A stretch of 64,000 nt of DNA, taken from the NCBI RefSeq assembly GCF_040412425.1, contig NC_089789.1, positions 38,543,606 through 38,607,605 of the forward strand, read 5' to 3'. The stretch comes from Macrobrachium rosenbergii. Its lineage: Eukaryota; Arthropoda; Malacostraca; Decapoda; Palaemonidae. Shown here one piece after another: positions 1 to 13,479 of this stretch. The first letter of the stretch is position 1. Every line of letters starts with the position of its first letter. A program made the position numbers and the translations under genes. A model generated the notes under the pieces. It saw nothing but the letters and a program-made list of their open reading frames with translations, was not told the origin of the DNA and searched no databases.

Positions 1-98
1 TGCATGTATGTACATATATATGTGTATATATAAGTATATATTTTTTTTACTTATATCCCCTTATTATTAATGCATATGGCTGATCTGAAATATAGTTG

Positions 99-158
99 TT
101 TATTATTATTATTATTATTATTATTATTGAGATGATAATGATGATGATGATGATGATG

Positions 159-206
<48 letters not shown>
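99..206. repeat. (ATT)n/(GAT)n microsatellite
   Basis: An ATT run, then a GAT/GATGAT run, then a second ATT run. Long Ile or Asn homopolymer readings across it are artefacts of the triplet period. The flanks (1-98 and 207-700) are AT-rich and hold no gene I can recognise. Confidence 0.95.
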
Positions 207-710
207 GCGATTACCAGTAGGTGAAAATTGCTGCACACTTTCCATTACTTAAAACAAAAACAGCTCGATCTGTAATTGAAATCCAATTTTTTTTTTTTTT
301 TGTTAAATGATAAAGTATTTAATTGCATCATTTCACCTCAACCTTGATTTAACTCCTCAACTTAAAAATGGCTCTGGAGAGTGCTCGCATCTTCCTAATT
401 AATACGAAATTATTAATAAAACTTCCGGTTCAATTAAAACTGCTGGAAAGTTAGGACTTGTAAGACTTGCGAGAAAGTCTCTTCCATCAGAAACTTGATT
501 CCAGTTTTCTGTTAATGTCACGTGACCCAAGTTTTCGAATTGTTATTTATGGTTTTACGAATTTGAGCTTTTCTTCTCATGGGAGATTTTTACTCCTACT
601 ATTATGATGGCTTAAACATTCATTGTAACCCACTGCCTCCTGCACTAGTGTGCTAAGGCTTGTTGCAAGCCAACTTTTCAGGAGGGTTTAGATTTGGCAT
701 GAATGTGTAA

Positions 711-1193
711 ACTCATGGTATTATGGAGAGTTTTAGTTCCATAATACTCATGGTAGTATGGAGAGTTTTAGTTCCATAATACTCATGGCATTATGGAGAG
801 TTTTAGTTCCATAATAGTCATGGTATTATGGAGAGTTTTAGTTCCATAATACTCATGGTAGTATGGAGAGTTTTAGTGCCATAATACTCATGGTAGTATG
901 GAGAGTTTTAGTTCCATAATACTCATGGTAGTATGGAGAGTTTTAGTTCCATAATGCTCATGGTAGTTTGGAGAGTTTTAGTTCCATAATACTCATGGTA
1001 CTATGGAGAGTTTTAGTTCCATAATACTCATGGTAGTATGTGGAGTTTTAGTTCCACAATACTCATGGTATTGGAAGTTTTAGTTTAATAATACTCATGG
1101 TAGTATGGAGAGTTTTAGTGCCATAATACTTATGGTAGTATGGATAATTTTAGTTCCTTAATACTCATGGTATTATGGAGGGTTTTAGTTCAC
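711..1193. repeat. 35-bp minisatellite, about 13-14 units
   Basis: The unit begins ACTCATGGTA and continues with TATGGAGAG, TTTTAGTTCC and ATAAT, 35 bp in all. Copies start at 711, 746, 781 and so on. Most differ by one or two substitutions (GTA/TTA/CTA at one position; TTCC/TGCC at another). The units near 1060-1190 are shorter and more diverged, as expected at the edge of an array. 35 is not a multiple of 3 and no reading frame crosses it. Confidence 0.93.
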
Positions 1194-2559
1194 ACGGAAA
1201 ATTAAAGGAATTTCCCGAATGCAAAAAAATTTCCAGGTGTCTCTCACTTGACTCGAAACTAAACTTTTTGCTGTTCCCTTTAATATTTTTCCAAGACTCT
1301 TCCGGAAGCCTTCATTTGCTCAGGTAGCCTCTCGGGCATTATTAATCCATTGCCCCCTCTCCCTAACACCCGCCTCACCAGACTCCCAAAGTCTGTTGCA
1401 AGTTGTTAACTGCTAGATTTTAAAATGCGGAATTTTAACATATCGCCCTTACCAAATAGTTGGTGATGGGAGGATGTAAGCTCAAGATGTCTGCTTTTCA
1501 TTGGTGGCGGTCACCGTCCTGGTATGACCGGATCCGTGTATTAAAGCTTTTGGAAAACTTTGAGCCAGTGGAAACTAAATGGTTTTTCCATTTTTCTCTG
1601 TTCGGTGGAATTTTAATTCATGGAATAGTGTAGCCTAATTTTACTCTAGTTGACTCTCTTTATGGCCGTTGACGCTATTGTATTGAACCACTAAGGTTTA
1701 TTATTTTACAGAGTAGGAGCATCAACCCTACACGCTAACCCTTCTCTTTTATCGGGGCTTGGAACCAGCTCTTACAAGTATAGTCATTCATGGCCGAATC
1801 AGTATTATTTGGAACTTTCCACTTCACAACCCTTCCCAGGAGTTGATCGTTTCGAACCAGTATTTCCTCTTTCGGGGAGAGAATATGAAAGAGTTATTGT
1901 GCCTCTGGAACATTTTCTAGTCGATTTATGGAGCGCGAAAACATGGCATTTTTCTAAAATATTGCATTTTATTACCCGGCGTCAGTAGTCTTCATTGACA
2001 CCGCATAGCGATGAGAAAGCAACGCTAGTCCCGGTAGATATTCTGACAAAATTACCGAGAGAATTGAGACGAGCAAAATATGTTTTCAGTTCTGTGCGGT
2101 TCATTGCGTTTAGATGACAGCTTACGGTAAAAAAAAAGGGGGTGGCCCTCGATAAGATTATAGTGGTAATAATGAATATTCCTAATCGTCTCGACTTGAA
2201 GCCCTTTGGATTTGGATACGATTATAATCTAGGCGAAAATTAGCAATCCATTTAATTTTCTATCTAATCTAGAGGACAGTTGAACGGACAACCCAGTGTC
2301 CGTCTCTAGCCCAGGCTCGAAAAAACAAGGTAATGGAGGTTGGGTAAAAATAGTGGGTCTTTAACTAAACATTAGAGGAACTTGTTTCTCTAGAATAAAA
2401 GTGAACATATTTTGCACTTCATGAACGGAGAAAATGTTTGAGGAGTTCAAAAACGTTTGTTTGTGTTTGTCAGTTGAAACTGAAAGGCTGTGAAAAACGC
2501 CCGACTCCCAGAGGAATGATTTCAGTGTATGGATAATCCAGAAAATTCCAAATGATTGG
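1194..2559. other. Non-coding stretch without a recognisable gene
   Basis: No convincing reading frame on either strand. A short motif with CCAGACTCCCAAAG and TCTGTTGCAAG at about 1378-1402 recurs in similar form near 24545. The 3' part grades into the degenerate GCTGGAA array that follows. Confidence 0.6.
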
Positions 2560-3260
2560 AATATCCCTGAGGTTTCTCACTCAGAATATGGAAGCTGGAA
2601 AATTGGAAGCTTTCCTTGGTGAAGCAAAATGTAAATTTTCCGCTCATTAACAACTTCATCTTGTTTTCCAGTTCAGTGAAGAATTTATGGATGTTTCCCA
2701 TTTACAATAATTGCCGGAGTTTCTTGAAACAAATTACATGAAATTTTCAGTTCACATTAGACAGAGAAATTTCATTTAGGTAAAAAAAAAAAATCTAGGA
2801 GGTTCAGTTCACTTTCTGGAAGTTTTCAGTCCACACAGAAAATTGCTAAAAATATCCGTTCGCTTAACAAATTGCTTCAAGTATTCAGTTTACCGCAGTA
2901 AAATTCTGGAACTTTTCAGTAAAAAAACAAAAAATGCTGGAAGATGTTGGCTCTACAAACAAAACTGCTGGAAGGATTCCAGTCACTAAAAAAGCTGGAA
3001 AGTCTCAGTTTACCCGAAGGTGCTGGAAAGATATTAATTCGCTCGAAACTCAGTGGAAATTTTACATTCTCTTTAGAATCTCAAAGTGCTATATAAGTGA
3101 TGGAAGCTTTGAATTATTTCCGTTCACTCTGGAACGGCTGGAAGTTCTGAATTATTGCCATTCACTCTGGAAGGGCTGGAAGCTCTGAATTATTTCCATT
3201 CACCTGGGGACAGCTGGAAACTGAATTATTCCCATCGACACTGGAATAACTTGCAATTGT
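2560..3260. repeat. Degenerate ~40-bp minisatellite (GCTGGAA / TTCAGTTCAC)
   Basis: The words GCTGGAA(G) and TTC(C/A)(A/G)TTCAC recur about every 40 bp. The order is clearest at 3090-3240, where four units share GGCTGGAAG followed by CTGAATTATT and CCATTCAC. Units towards 2560 are much more decayed. A short 84-codon frame (2934-3188) lies wholly inside the array and is not credible as a gene. Confidence 0.75.
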
Positions 3261-3449
3261 TTTTTCAACCGGGAAATAAATGGCTTTTTCCATACAATGA
3301 AATCTTTTCTCTTTGTTTTTCTTGAACATACACAAACGTTTTATACGTTCAGCGTTTTCTTTTCAGGTCAAGAAGCGCTCAACGATTAATATTATTTCTC
3401 AACTTTCTGCAATATTTCAATTGACACTGAGTATTTCAGGAAAAGCTCG

Positions 3450-3761
<312 letters not shown>

Positions 3762-4068
3762 AGGTTTTGGGCAGTTAAGTGCATTTGGATTACGCGGTAA
3801 TATGGTCAGTTGAACGTGAATTGTGAATATGATTGTTTTAACAGAACAGCGCAGATGAGTATTGTTCTACTAATGACAAGTAGTTGTTGCAGTAGTCGTG
3901 TAAATGAATTAACCTTCAAATGAACCAACAGGTGTTAAAAGTATTGACAGCATAGCAAAGGTAATGATGTTGTTGCCATTATTATTATTAGCAGTTGTGC
4001 TAAATAACTCGATGAAGTCTATGACTTCAGTAAGGTCGCTTTATTGTACGAACAAAACCGTCAGCAGA

Positions 4069-4073
<5 letters not shown>

Positions 4074-4139
<66 letters not shown>

Positions 4140-4186
4140 CTCTCTCTCCTCTCCTCTCCTCCTCCTCTCTCCTCCTCCTCCTCCTC
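4074..4186. repeat. (CT)n then (CTC)n microsatellite
   Basis: A pure CT tract that passes into CTCCTC and TCC repeats. A pyrimidine-rich (CCCT)n tract follows at about 4330-4425. Confidence 0.93.
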
Positions 4187-4793
4187 CACTGAAACCATTC
4201 GCTAATAAATTCATCAAATTCTCATAATAATAATTCATGCTCACGACTTCAAAAAAATAAGAATAATAAGAAATACAAGAAGATGGACGCCTCCTACACC
4301 CACATGCGCGTTAGCAGGCTCGCCAAGAAAGCGTTTCCTCCCTATCTCCCTCCGTTTCTCCCTCCCTCCCTCCTCCCTCCCTCCCTCCTTCCCTCCTCCC
4401 TACCTTCCTACCTCCCTCCCTCGCCGTAAGTTAGCGATTGTTATAGAGCTCAACTTCGGCCGTAAATCCAGCGATTCTCCGGCGAAAGCAGCTCGTGTCG
4501 TGGTGTGTGCATTGCCTTTTTTTATTTTTTGTATTAAAGGTTTGAAGTCACTCTGGGGTTGGGGTGATTTTTCGGGTGACGGTTCGTTTCGATTTCTGTG
4601 AGAAAAACTTGAGTTTTTTCAGTAACTTGTGATTGATTATGTTTGTTTTTTTTGTTTGTGCCGACGAGCTGTATGTTTGATTGTACTGATGTTTGGGAAG
4701 CACCTTGCTGTGTGGTTCTTAATTATATTGTAGTGTTTTAGAAGGACCCTGCAGAAGTTAAATTCTGCAGTTAAATGGGAATGTGGGAATGAC

Positions 4794-4796
<3 letters not shown>

Positions 4797-4854
<58 letters not shown>
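4797..4854. repeat. (CT)n microsatellite
   Basis: A pure CT tract. Between 4430 and 4790, and between 4860 and 5200, no gene is recognisable; GA-rich patches occur at 4958-5010. Confidence 0.93.
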
Positions 4855-4856
<2 letters not shown>

Positions 4857-5209
4857 AAGGGGAAGTAGCTTAACGCTAAAAAAAAAAAATTATGCAATAC
4901 GAAATCAGTGACATGGCCCAGTTAGCAAGAGATTGACGAACTTTTTCAAATAGCTTAGAGAGAGAGAGAGAGTTTAAGAGGAAAGAGAAAGAAAGAGAGA
5001 GAGAGAGAGAGAAAATTTAGAAAGAATACCAGCCAAACCGAAGGTGTCTTGAGGTCATTAGCCCAATCAAGTGGAGTGAAGGAAATAGGCCTAACTTGCG
5101 GTACCTGGCCAGGGGAGGCGGCATCACCTGGTGCTTAGTGCAGCAGATCCAGAAATTGTTTCCCGGGAGATGTTGCTGTAAAAAAATAAATAAATAAATA
5201 AAAAATTTA

Positions 5210-5835
5210 AAAAATAAGGAAAGTCGTTTATTAAAAAAGGAGTGATGTTGGCCTTTGCAAAAACGTAGTATAATTTTGAAGGATGGTAACAGAATATCAA
5301 TAAAAATGTGAGGAATATTAATGTTAATAAAAATTATGGGGAATATTAATAAAAGTATAAATGAAATAAAAGAAATTAGGGATTCTCATTAATTGAAGAA
5401 GGAGAAATATTGGCAGTGATAGAAACGAGGTGGTATAATTTTGAAGGATAACAGAACATTAATAAAAGTGTGAGGAATATTAATAAAAGTATAAATTAAA
5501 TAAAGAATTGAAAAAATTGGGAGCTGTCATATATTAAAGAAGGAGTAACATTGGCATTGATAAAAACGAGTAGTATGGCAAGAGAATGTTAATAAAAATA
5601 TAAGGAAGTTTTAATTTAATCTCGAAGGAAATATTCAGAGAGAGAGAGGAATATTAATAAAAAGTATATAAATGAAATAAAAAATTTTAAAAACTGAGTC
5701 GTCATTTATTAAAGGAACAATATTTGCTTTTATAAAAAAAAAAAAAAGCATAGGTATAATTTTTGGGGGTTGGTAACATAATATTATAAAAATATGAGGA
5801 AGTTCTCATTTGATCTCGAAGGAAATAAGGAATAT
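5210..5835. repeat. Four degenerate tandem units of ~140-170 bp
   Basis: Units beginning near 5217, 5385, 5525 and 5695 share, in order: a (T)CATTTATTAAA-like word, GGAGTAA with an ATTGGC-like word, TAAAAACG with AGTATAATTTTG, GTAACAGAAT, GAGGAATATTAATAAAA and TATAAATGAAATAAA. They differ by many substitutions and indels, so the array is old. There is no reading frame. Confidence 0.75.
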
Positions 5836-6169
5836 AGCATTTATAAAAATGCAAATGTATCATATAGAGGAAGATGTATTGTCTCACTGCAAAGAGCAAT
5901 AGCTCTTGTACAACAGGAAGATGTAATTTCTTTTTAAGAATGCGAGCAGAGTATTTACAAACTTACAAATTTAATATTTAATTATCAATGAAAGTAAGGT
6001 ATAGAATTTATAAAATTATCTTCATGTTTTTGTGTTTTTGAGTAAGAAATACAAAGAAAAATTAAACCATATGAAAGGAGTGTTGAAGACAATAGGAATT
6101 ATCGTGATGGAAAATAAAAAAGCAAAAATTCCTCTGACAAATCTGATACGAACCATTGTTGTATGTTAA

Positions 6170-6172
6170 AGA

Positions 6173-6223
<51 letters not shown>

Positions 6224-6605
6224 GAAAGAAAAGCTTACAGATCAGTTTCTTTAGAACAAAAGGGGAAAGAGACAATAACAGCGTCCAGTACTTTTAGACA
6301 CAAAGGAGGGCGAGAGACATTTTCATATGAGACAATGAGGAATTAGGAAACGGAGAGATTAAAATAAGTGGAGGGTATGACCAGCATAGAGAAGAAGGTG
6401 GTTATATGAGAGAGAGAGAGAATTTTCGTAAGGCTGAGTGAGGGGGAAGAAAGGATATCAAAAATGAGTTCGTAGTAAAATATAGGGGGAGAGGAGGAGG
6501 AAGAGAAGGGGAAAATAATAAGATGAAAAAGAATAGTAATAAAACTTAAAATACGTTGATGGATGGGAAGTAAAATTAGTAACATGGAAACCACATAAAT
6601 TAAGG

Positions 6606-6678
<73 letters not shown>

Positions 6679-6684
6679 AGAGAG
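6170..6684. repeat. (GA)n microsatellites
   Basis: GA tracts at about 6173-6221, 6411-6420, 6607-6656 and 6657-6684, in purine-rich DNA. The Ser-Leu-rich minus-strand frames here come from the dinucleotide repeat. Confidence 0.9.
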
Positions 6685-6879
6685 ACGGGAGTGAAAAAAA
6701 AACAGATTCAGAACGACGTAATTGGAGACCATTAGAAGTAATGCGTGAACCAAAAATAAAAAAATGACTTTCTGAGGAATGGATAAGACCCGAATGATAG
6801 TAGTAATGAAGTTTGTTAGTGTTTACCATATATGGTTTTATACACATGAGTGGTTTTTAAGAGCTGTAAAAGGATTTGA

Positions 6880-6964
6880 ATAATAATAATAATAAAACAA
6901 AAGATTACTTAAGGCTTTTAAGAGGCTGTGAATAAATTTTAATATAATAATAATAATTATAATC

Positions 6965-7012
<48 letters not shown>

Positions 7013-7058
7013 CAAAAGATTACTTAAGGCTTATAAGAAGCTGTGAATAAATTGTAAT

Positions 7059-7115
<57 letters not shown>

Positions 7116-7213
7116 GTAATAAGAAAACAAAAGATTACTTTTGGCTTTTAAGAAGCTGTGAATAAATTCTAATATAATAAAAATAATAATAATAATAATA
7201 ATAATAATAATTG
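6880..7213. repeat. Composite (AAT)n array, unit ~115 bp, three copies
   Basis: The spacer AAAACAAAAGATTACTT, then GGCTT and TAAGA(G/A)GCTGTGAATAAA, recurs at about 6893, 7010 and 7126. Each copy is followed by an AAT/ATA microsatellite. As in the CT arrays of this window, single-copy spacer and microsatellite were amplified together. Confidence 0.88.
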
Positions 7214-7917
7214 CATTTAAAAGGTGCAGCAAAGGACCTTCTTTAGAAAAAATAGACAAAAACTACATCAAAAGAAAAACTCGAAGATAGATGATAATGG
7301 ATATAGAACGAGAAGGTAATGAAATAAATATCCTAAAGGGAAGAAGGAAAATCCTATAAGGATAATTAAGATAACTCAAAAGTTAAAATAAAAATGAAAA
7401 AAATATGATAATAGGAATAATCTCCCGCAAAAGATGAATACACGAATGTGACAACTGATATTGCCGAAGACTTTATAAATAAATAAACTTAAGGAGGATG
7501 GCTCGAAAATGGGAATAGATGTAAACCCAGAGAAAGGAGGAATTGGGAAAATGTGACTAAAATCTCAAAAGAATGGGCGTAGGGATGGTGCTCTAAGATG
7601 TTGATGGAAATGAAGAAGAAGAAGAAAAGACGACTCAAAGATGCAAAGATTAATCACGGCGTGGCTGTTGAGAGAAGGAATTTATCCTAAGAGAGAAATA
7701 TAAAGAGAGTAGCGGAGTAGACTCGAGTGTAGAAGGAACGGGGGAGGGCCGGGGGCGTTTATCGATCGCATGTTTGTTGTGTAACACCAATGGCCTCGAG
7801 AGGTATGTGTGCGTGGTTGTGTAAGTGTGTGTGTTTATGTGTACGGTAGAAAAAAGAGGAGTGAAGTTACCCCGGGTGGCTGTTTAATTGTCTAGAAAGT
7901 TCTTTTTGTTTATCATG
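7214..7917. other. Purine-rich non-coding stretch
   Basis: A-rich, G-rich sequence with no gene I can recognise. A GT-rich patch lies at 7805-7845. Confidence 0.55.
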
Positions 7918-9000
7918 GAATTCTGGGACGTCTCCTTCAGGAATAAGTTAGATTTGTGGGACATCTCCTTCAGGAATAAGTTAGATTTGTGGGACATCTC
8001 CTTCAGGAATAAGTTAGATTTGTGGGACATCTCCTTCAGGAATAAGTTAGATTTGGGGGACATCCTTCAGGAATGAGTTAGAGTTGTGGGACATCTCCTT
8101 CAGGAATAAGTTAGAGTTGTGGGACATCTCTTTCAGGAATAAGTTAGAGATGGGACATCTCCTTCAGGAATGAGAGTTGTGGGCTGTCTCCCTTCAGAAT
8201 AAGTTGTTTAGGGACATCCTTCAGGAATAACATCTTCAGATTTAGATTTGTTGGACATCCTTCAGAATAAGTTAGATTTGTGGGATATCTCCTTCAGGAA
8301 TGAGTTAGATTTGTGGGACATCCTTCAGGAATAAGTTAGATTTGTGGGACATCCTCAGGGAACAAGTTCAGGGAATAAATAAGTTAGATTTGTCTTCAGG
8401 AATAGATTTGTGGACATCTTCAGGAATAAGTTAGATTTCATCCTTCAGGACATCTCTCCTTCAGGAATAAGTTAGATTTGTGGTACATCTCAGTTCAGTT
8501 TCAGGGACATCTCATCTCATCTCCTGAGGAATAAGTTAGATTTGTGTGACATCTCATTCAGGAATAAGTTAGATTTGTGGGACATCTCTTTCAGGAATAA
8601 GTTTGAGGCGTGGGACATCTTCAAGAATAAGTCAGTTTCGGGACATCTCATTCAGGAAGAAATTGGAATTGCATCATTCAGGAATGAATTGGAGTTGTGG
8701 GATGCATCATTCAGGAAGAAATTGGAGTTGTAAGATGCATCATTCAGGAATAAATTGGAGTTATGGGATGCATCATTCAGGAAGAAATTGGAGTTATGGG
8801 ATGCATCATTCAGGAAGAAATAGGAGTTGTGTGACACCTTATTTAGGAATAGACTGGATTCGTAACGTATTTCATTCGGGAATAGTTTGGATTTGTAAAG
8901 TACCTCATTCAGAAATGCAATTGAATTGCGGTATGTCTCATTCGTGCATTGCCTGGAGTTGTAGTGTCCCACTCAAGAATAAGTTGGAACTGTAATGTGC
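7918..9000. repeat. 33-bp minisatellite, two unit subfamilies
   Basis: From 7918 to about 8640 the unit is GACATCTCCTTCAGGAATAA plus GTTAGATTTGTGG, 33 bp. Indels break it between 8150 and 8530. From about 8640 to 9000 a related subfamily takes over, with GATGCATCATTCAGGAA and GAAATTGGAGTT. Because 33 is 11 codons, several frames stay open and would give 11-residue repeats (for example SFRNKLDLWDI on + and FLNDASHNSN on -). Indels and stops break every frame, so coding is unlikely. Confidence 0.9.
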
Positions 9001-9397
9001 GTCGTTCATGAACGCAGTAATGTAGAACATTTCGAGAAATTCTCTTCAGCATTACAGATCCATTTTAGGACCTAGTCATTATGAATTAAGAACAATTCAC
9101 TCTCACCTCTTTTCGTCAACTATATACGACACAGAGTTTAAAATAAGTTTGCTAGATCTTTTAAAAAAAAAATCTTTTCAACATTTGTGACGATAAGATT
9201 CATTTTTTAAAAATATTTTGTGACGATAAGATTAATTTTTTCCAAATATCTACAGTAGACATCTGATGCACTATTCAGGCTTTATCATGTAGCTAGAATT
9301 GTACAGAACTTATTAGAAAGAGGTATTGGAAAGGAAAAACGAGAATGGTTGCAAGGAAAAGTTGAATGTGGCATTGTGTAAGGGTTTGTGGTAACGG

Positions 9398-9521
<124 letters not shown>

Positions 9522-9845
9522 AGTTTAACACTATACTTACTGGGTATATGTAAAACATTATACAATACATGTATGAATATGAACAAGGCACCTAAAAGTA
9601 TTTGGCCATTAGGGGAGAGGTTCTCGCCCTATTATTCGTAGCATTGTCTGTGACGAGCGAACAAAAGATCTGGACCGTTTGATGTCTCTTCACTTTTGTT
9701 GCTGTAGACTTTGGCAACTCCTGGAGGTCAGTCCCTAACCCCCTCAAACCCTCCTCCCACCCCCACCTTTGTTAATAGGAAAAGGAGGGCTTCTGAAAAA
9801 ATAATCAGTACTCATACAACTATGTACTTAAAATGTGTTTATGTT

Positions 9846-10048
<203 letters not shown>

Positions 10049-10978
10049 TTTATCTATGATGCAGGTCATACGATTACCCATGGTATGCACCTAAGATCGA
10101 ATGGTTTTTTTCTGTCCATCTTCTAAACCAGCTGCCTTCACCCAGAGGTCTTTGGCTATTTTTGGGCAACTTGTTTGATACTGAATATTACTAATCAATA
10201 TCCATTGTTAGATATTCATGATTATTAATAACAAATAGTAAAAATACTTATTATCATCATTATTATTGTTGTTGCCGATGATAGTGATGAAATATATGAA
10301 TCGAGATATATAAAAATGCATTTGATTACGAGGAGAAGTTGACAGCACCCACTTGTATATTAGTTAATCAATTGAAAGGTGATTAGTAAGATGTAACTGG
10401 TCTTGACAGCTTTACCGTTCTTTGCTGAAGAGTTATTGTATTTTATATATTCTTAATTCTATATTGCATGGAAAGAAAAACCTTCAGATGCTGAAGAGTT
10501 CGTGTGTCATATACATTGTTAATTTTACATTGCATGAAAACAAAGACCTTTAGATTTTAAAGTTTCCCAGTGATAGCAAATTATTAGCGTTACCCGTATT
10601 ATTGCTTAAACATCTAATCAGAGGAATAACTCGCTTGTAACCTTTGGGTTTTACCAATTTTCCCATCATTAACAGGGGTACACCATTATATTTTATATTA
10701 AAAATATAATGAATATTTTATTTTAGTGTTTATCATATTTCTGATTAACACTGAGCAGAATTTCAACATCAGATTGCCCTCAAAGGATTTCAGTAAAGAG
10801 GAGAATTCATGGCACATGAAATGGTGGATATTGGAGAGCAGAGCACAGTACAAACTGTAATATTCTCTTTGATGCAAAGCTACCCAGTTGCAGAACTACA
10901 CGGGATCATAATTACTTGTATCTGCTTGCTGTAGTTTTCCATTTTCCATTTTCAAAGTCAGGGCGAATATACATATTG

Positions 10979-10980
<2 letters not shown>
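10049..10980. other. AT-rich stretch, no recognisable gene
   Basis: Stops are frequent in all frames. A small duplication is visible around 10420-10560: GCTGAAGAGTT, then ATTCTTAAT or ATTGTTAAT, TTGCATG and ACCTT(C/T)AGAT occur twice. Confidence 0.55.
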
Positions 10981-12148
<1,168 letters not shown>

Positions 12149-12149
12149 C

Positions 12150-12189
<40 letters not shown>

Positions 12190-12320
12190 GGTAAGAAATT
12201 CACAGTGTCGTGATTAAACTGTTGAAAAATAAAACTACACAATTTTTATATACTGTAAATATATTGTATCTTTTACAAATAATGCAGTTTATTTATATAA
12301 TTGTGGATTTCTAGCATACA

Positions 12321-12356
<36 letters not shown>

Positions 12357-12398
12357 TAATAATAATAATCACTAAAATAATAATAATATAGCTTCACC

Positions 12399-12437
<39 letters not shown>

Positions 12438-12812
12438 TCGTCTATCCTTCTCATTAGCCTTGTCTTGCAGAATGGAAGGAATATGCATTCCTCTTCTTCT
12501 TCTTCTTCTTTTGGACAAACCCAGGCTCCCACTTGGAGTGTGCACAGTGCGTGATTAAGCAATATTAGCCCACCTGTTGCTGAGTAAACGCTCGTGCGCC
12601 GAATATCGTAGTCTTCCGCTCTCATTTTCCGTTGTTTGTTTCTCTTCTTCATTCATTCAAGTTTTAGAGAGAGGCTGGAAAAGTACCCGGGTATTTGTTT
12701 GTGTATATTTTACCAGTTTGCTGATTTACCTGAGTTTTTAATCATTTACTCGATATTTTCTTTGTGTTTTCTTTTTTTTTCTCGTCCAGGCAGTGTGAGT
12801 ATTTTGAAGTTG

Positions 12813-12866
<54 letters not shown>
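12149..12866. repeat. Cluster of (AAT)n microsatellites
   Basis: AAT tracts at about 12149-12187, 12321-12370, 12400-12437 and 12815-12866, with a short (TTC)n at 12490. The unique sequence between them shows no recognisable gene. Confidence 0.92.
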
Positions 12867-12867
<1 letters not shown>

Positions 12868-13479
12868 CTGGAGAAAAATACCGTTAAAACTCAAATCGTT
12901 GGTGAGGTTTGTTGCTAAGTTTTATTCTTGCATCTGAAACGTTCGACTTTCTAAGTGTCTTTAGTAAAGTCTGTCAAGTGATGGACTTACCCTTACCACC
13001 AAGAAAACACGTAGTATCTCATTTACATTTGAATAAATGTATTAATGGCGAATAACCGGAACAGGTTTAAAATTCGTTCATTGATTCCAAGTACTAGGAC
13101 CAGTGAACAAGTAGCTTCAAGGGTAAACATGAAATTACATTAATTCATCTGTAAAGAAAAATCAAAAATTAATTGATGGCCCCAGTGTTCCTTCACCCCC
13201 TCTGTTGGCATTAGGGGCTTATTAAGGCACATTGCCTCGTGCCTCAAGCCACTACGGTTTGTTGTAAGTTTGGGTAAAAAGGCGTTCTTAAGATGGAGGG
13301 TCTTCCCTTTTTATCCGAAATTGTCATAATTCATAGTTTTTTTTAGTAGTGAAATACATCAGTCACGTAGAAAGACTGATAGTAAGTAAGAATAAACTGC
13401 TCTCCGTTCATGGACAAAGAACAAAAAAAAAAAATAAATGAAAAAATAATTCGGTGATTTTGGAAAGGACATCCGCGGA

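Noticed and set aside
7918..9000. CRISPR-like direct repeats
   Set aside because: The 33 bp units are contiguous with no unique spacers, and the context is eukaryotic.
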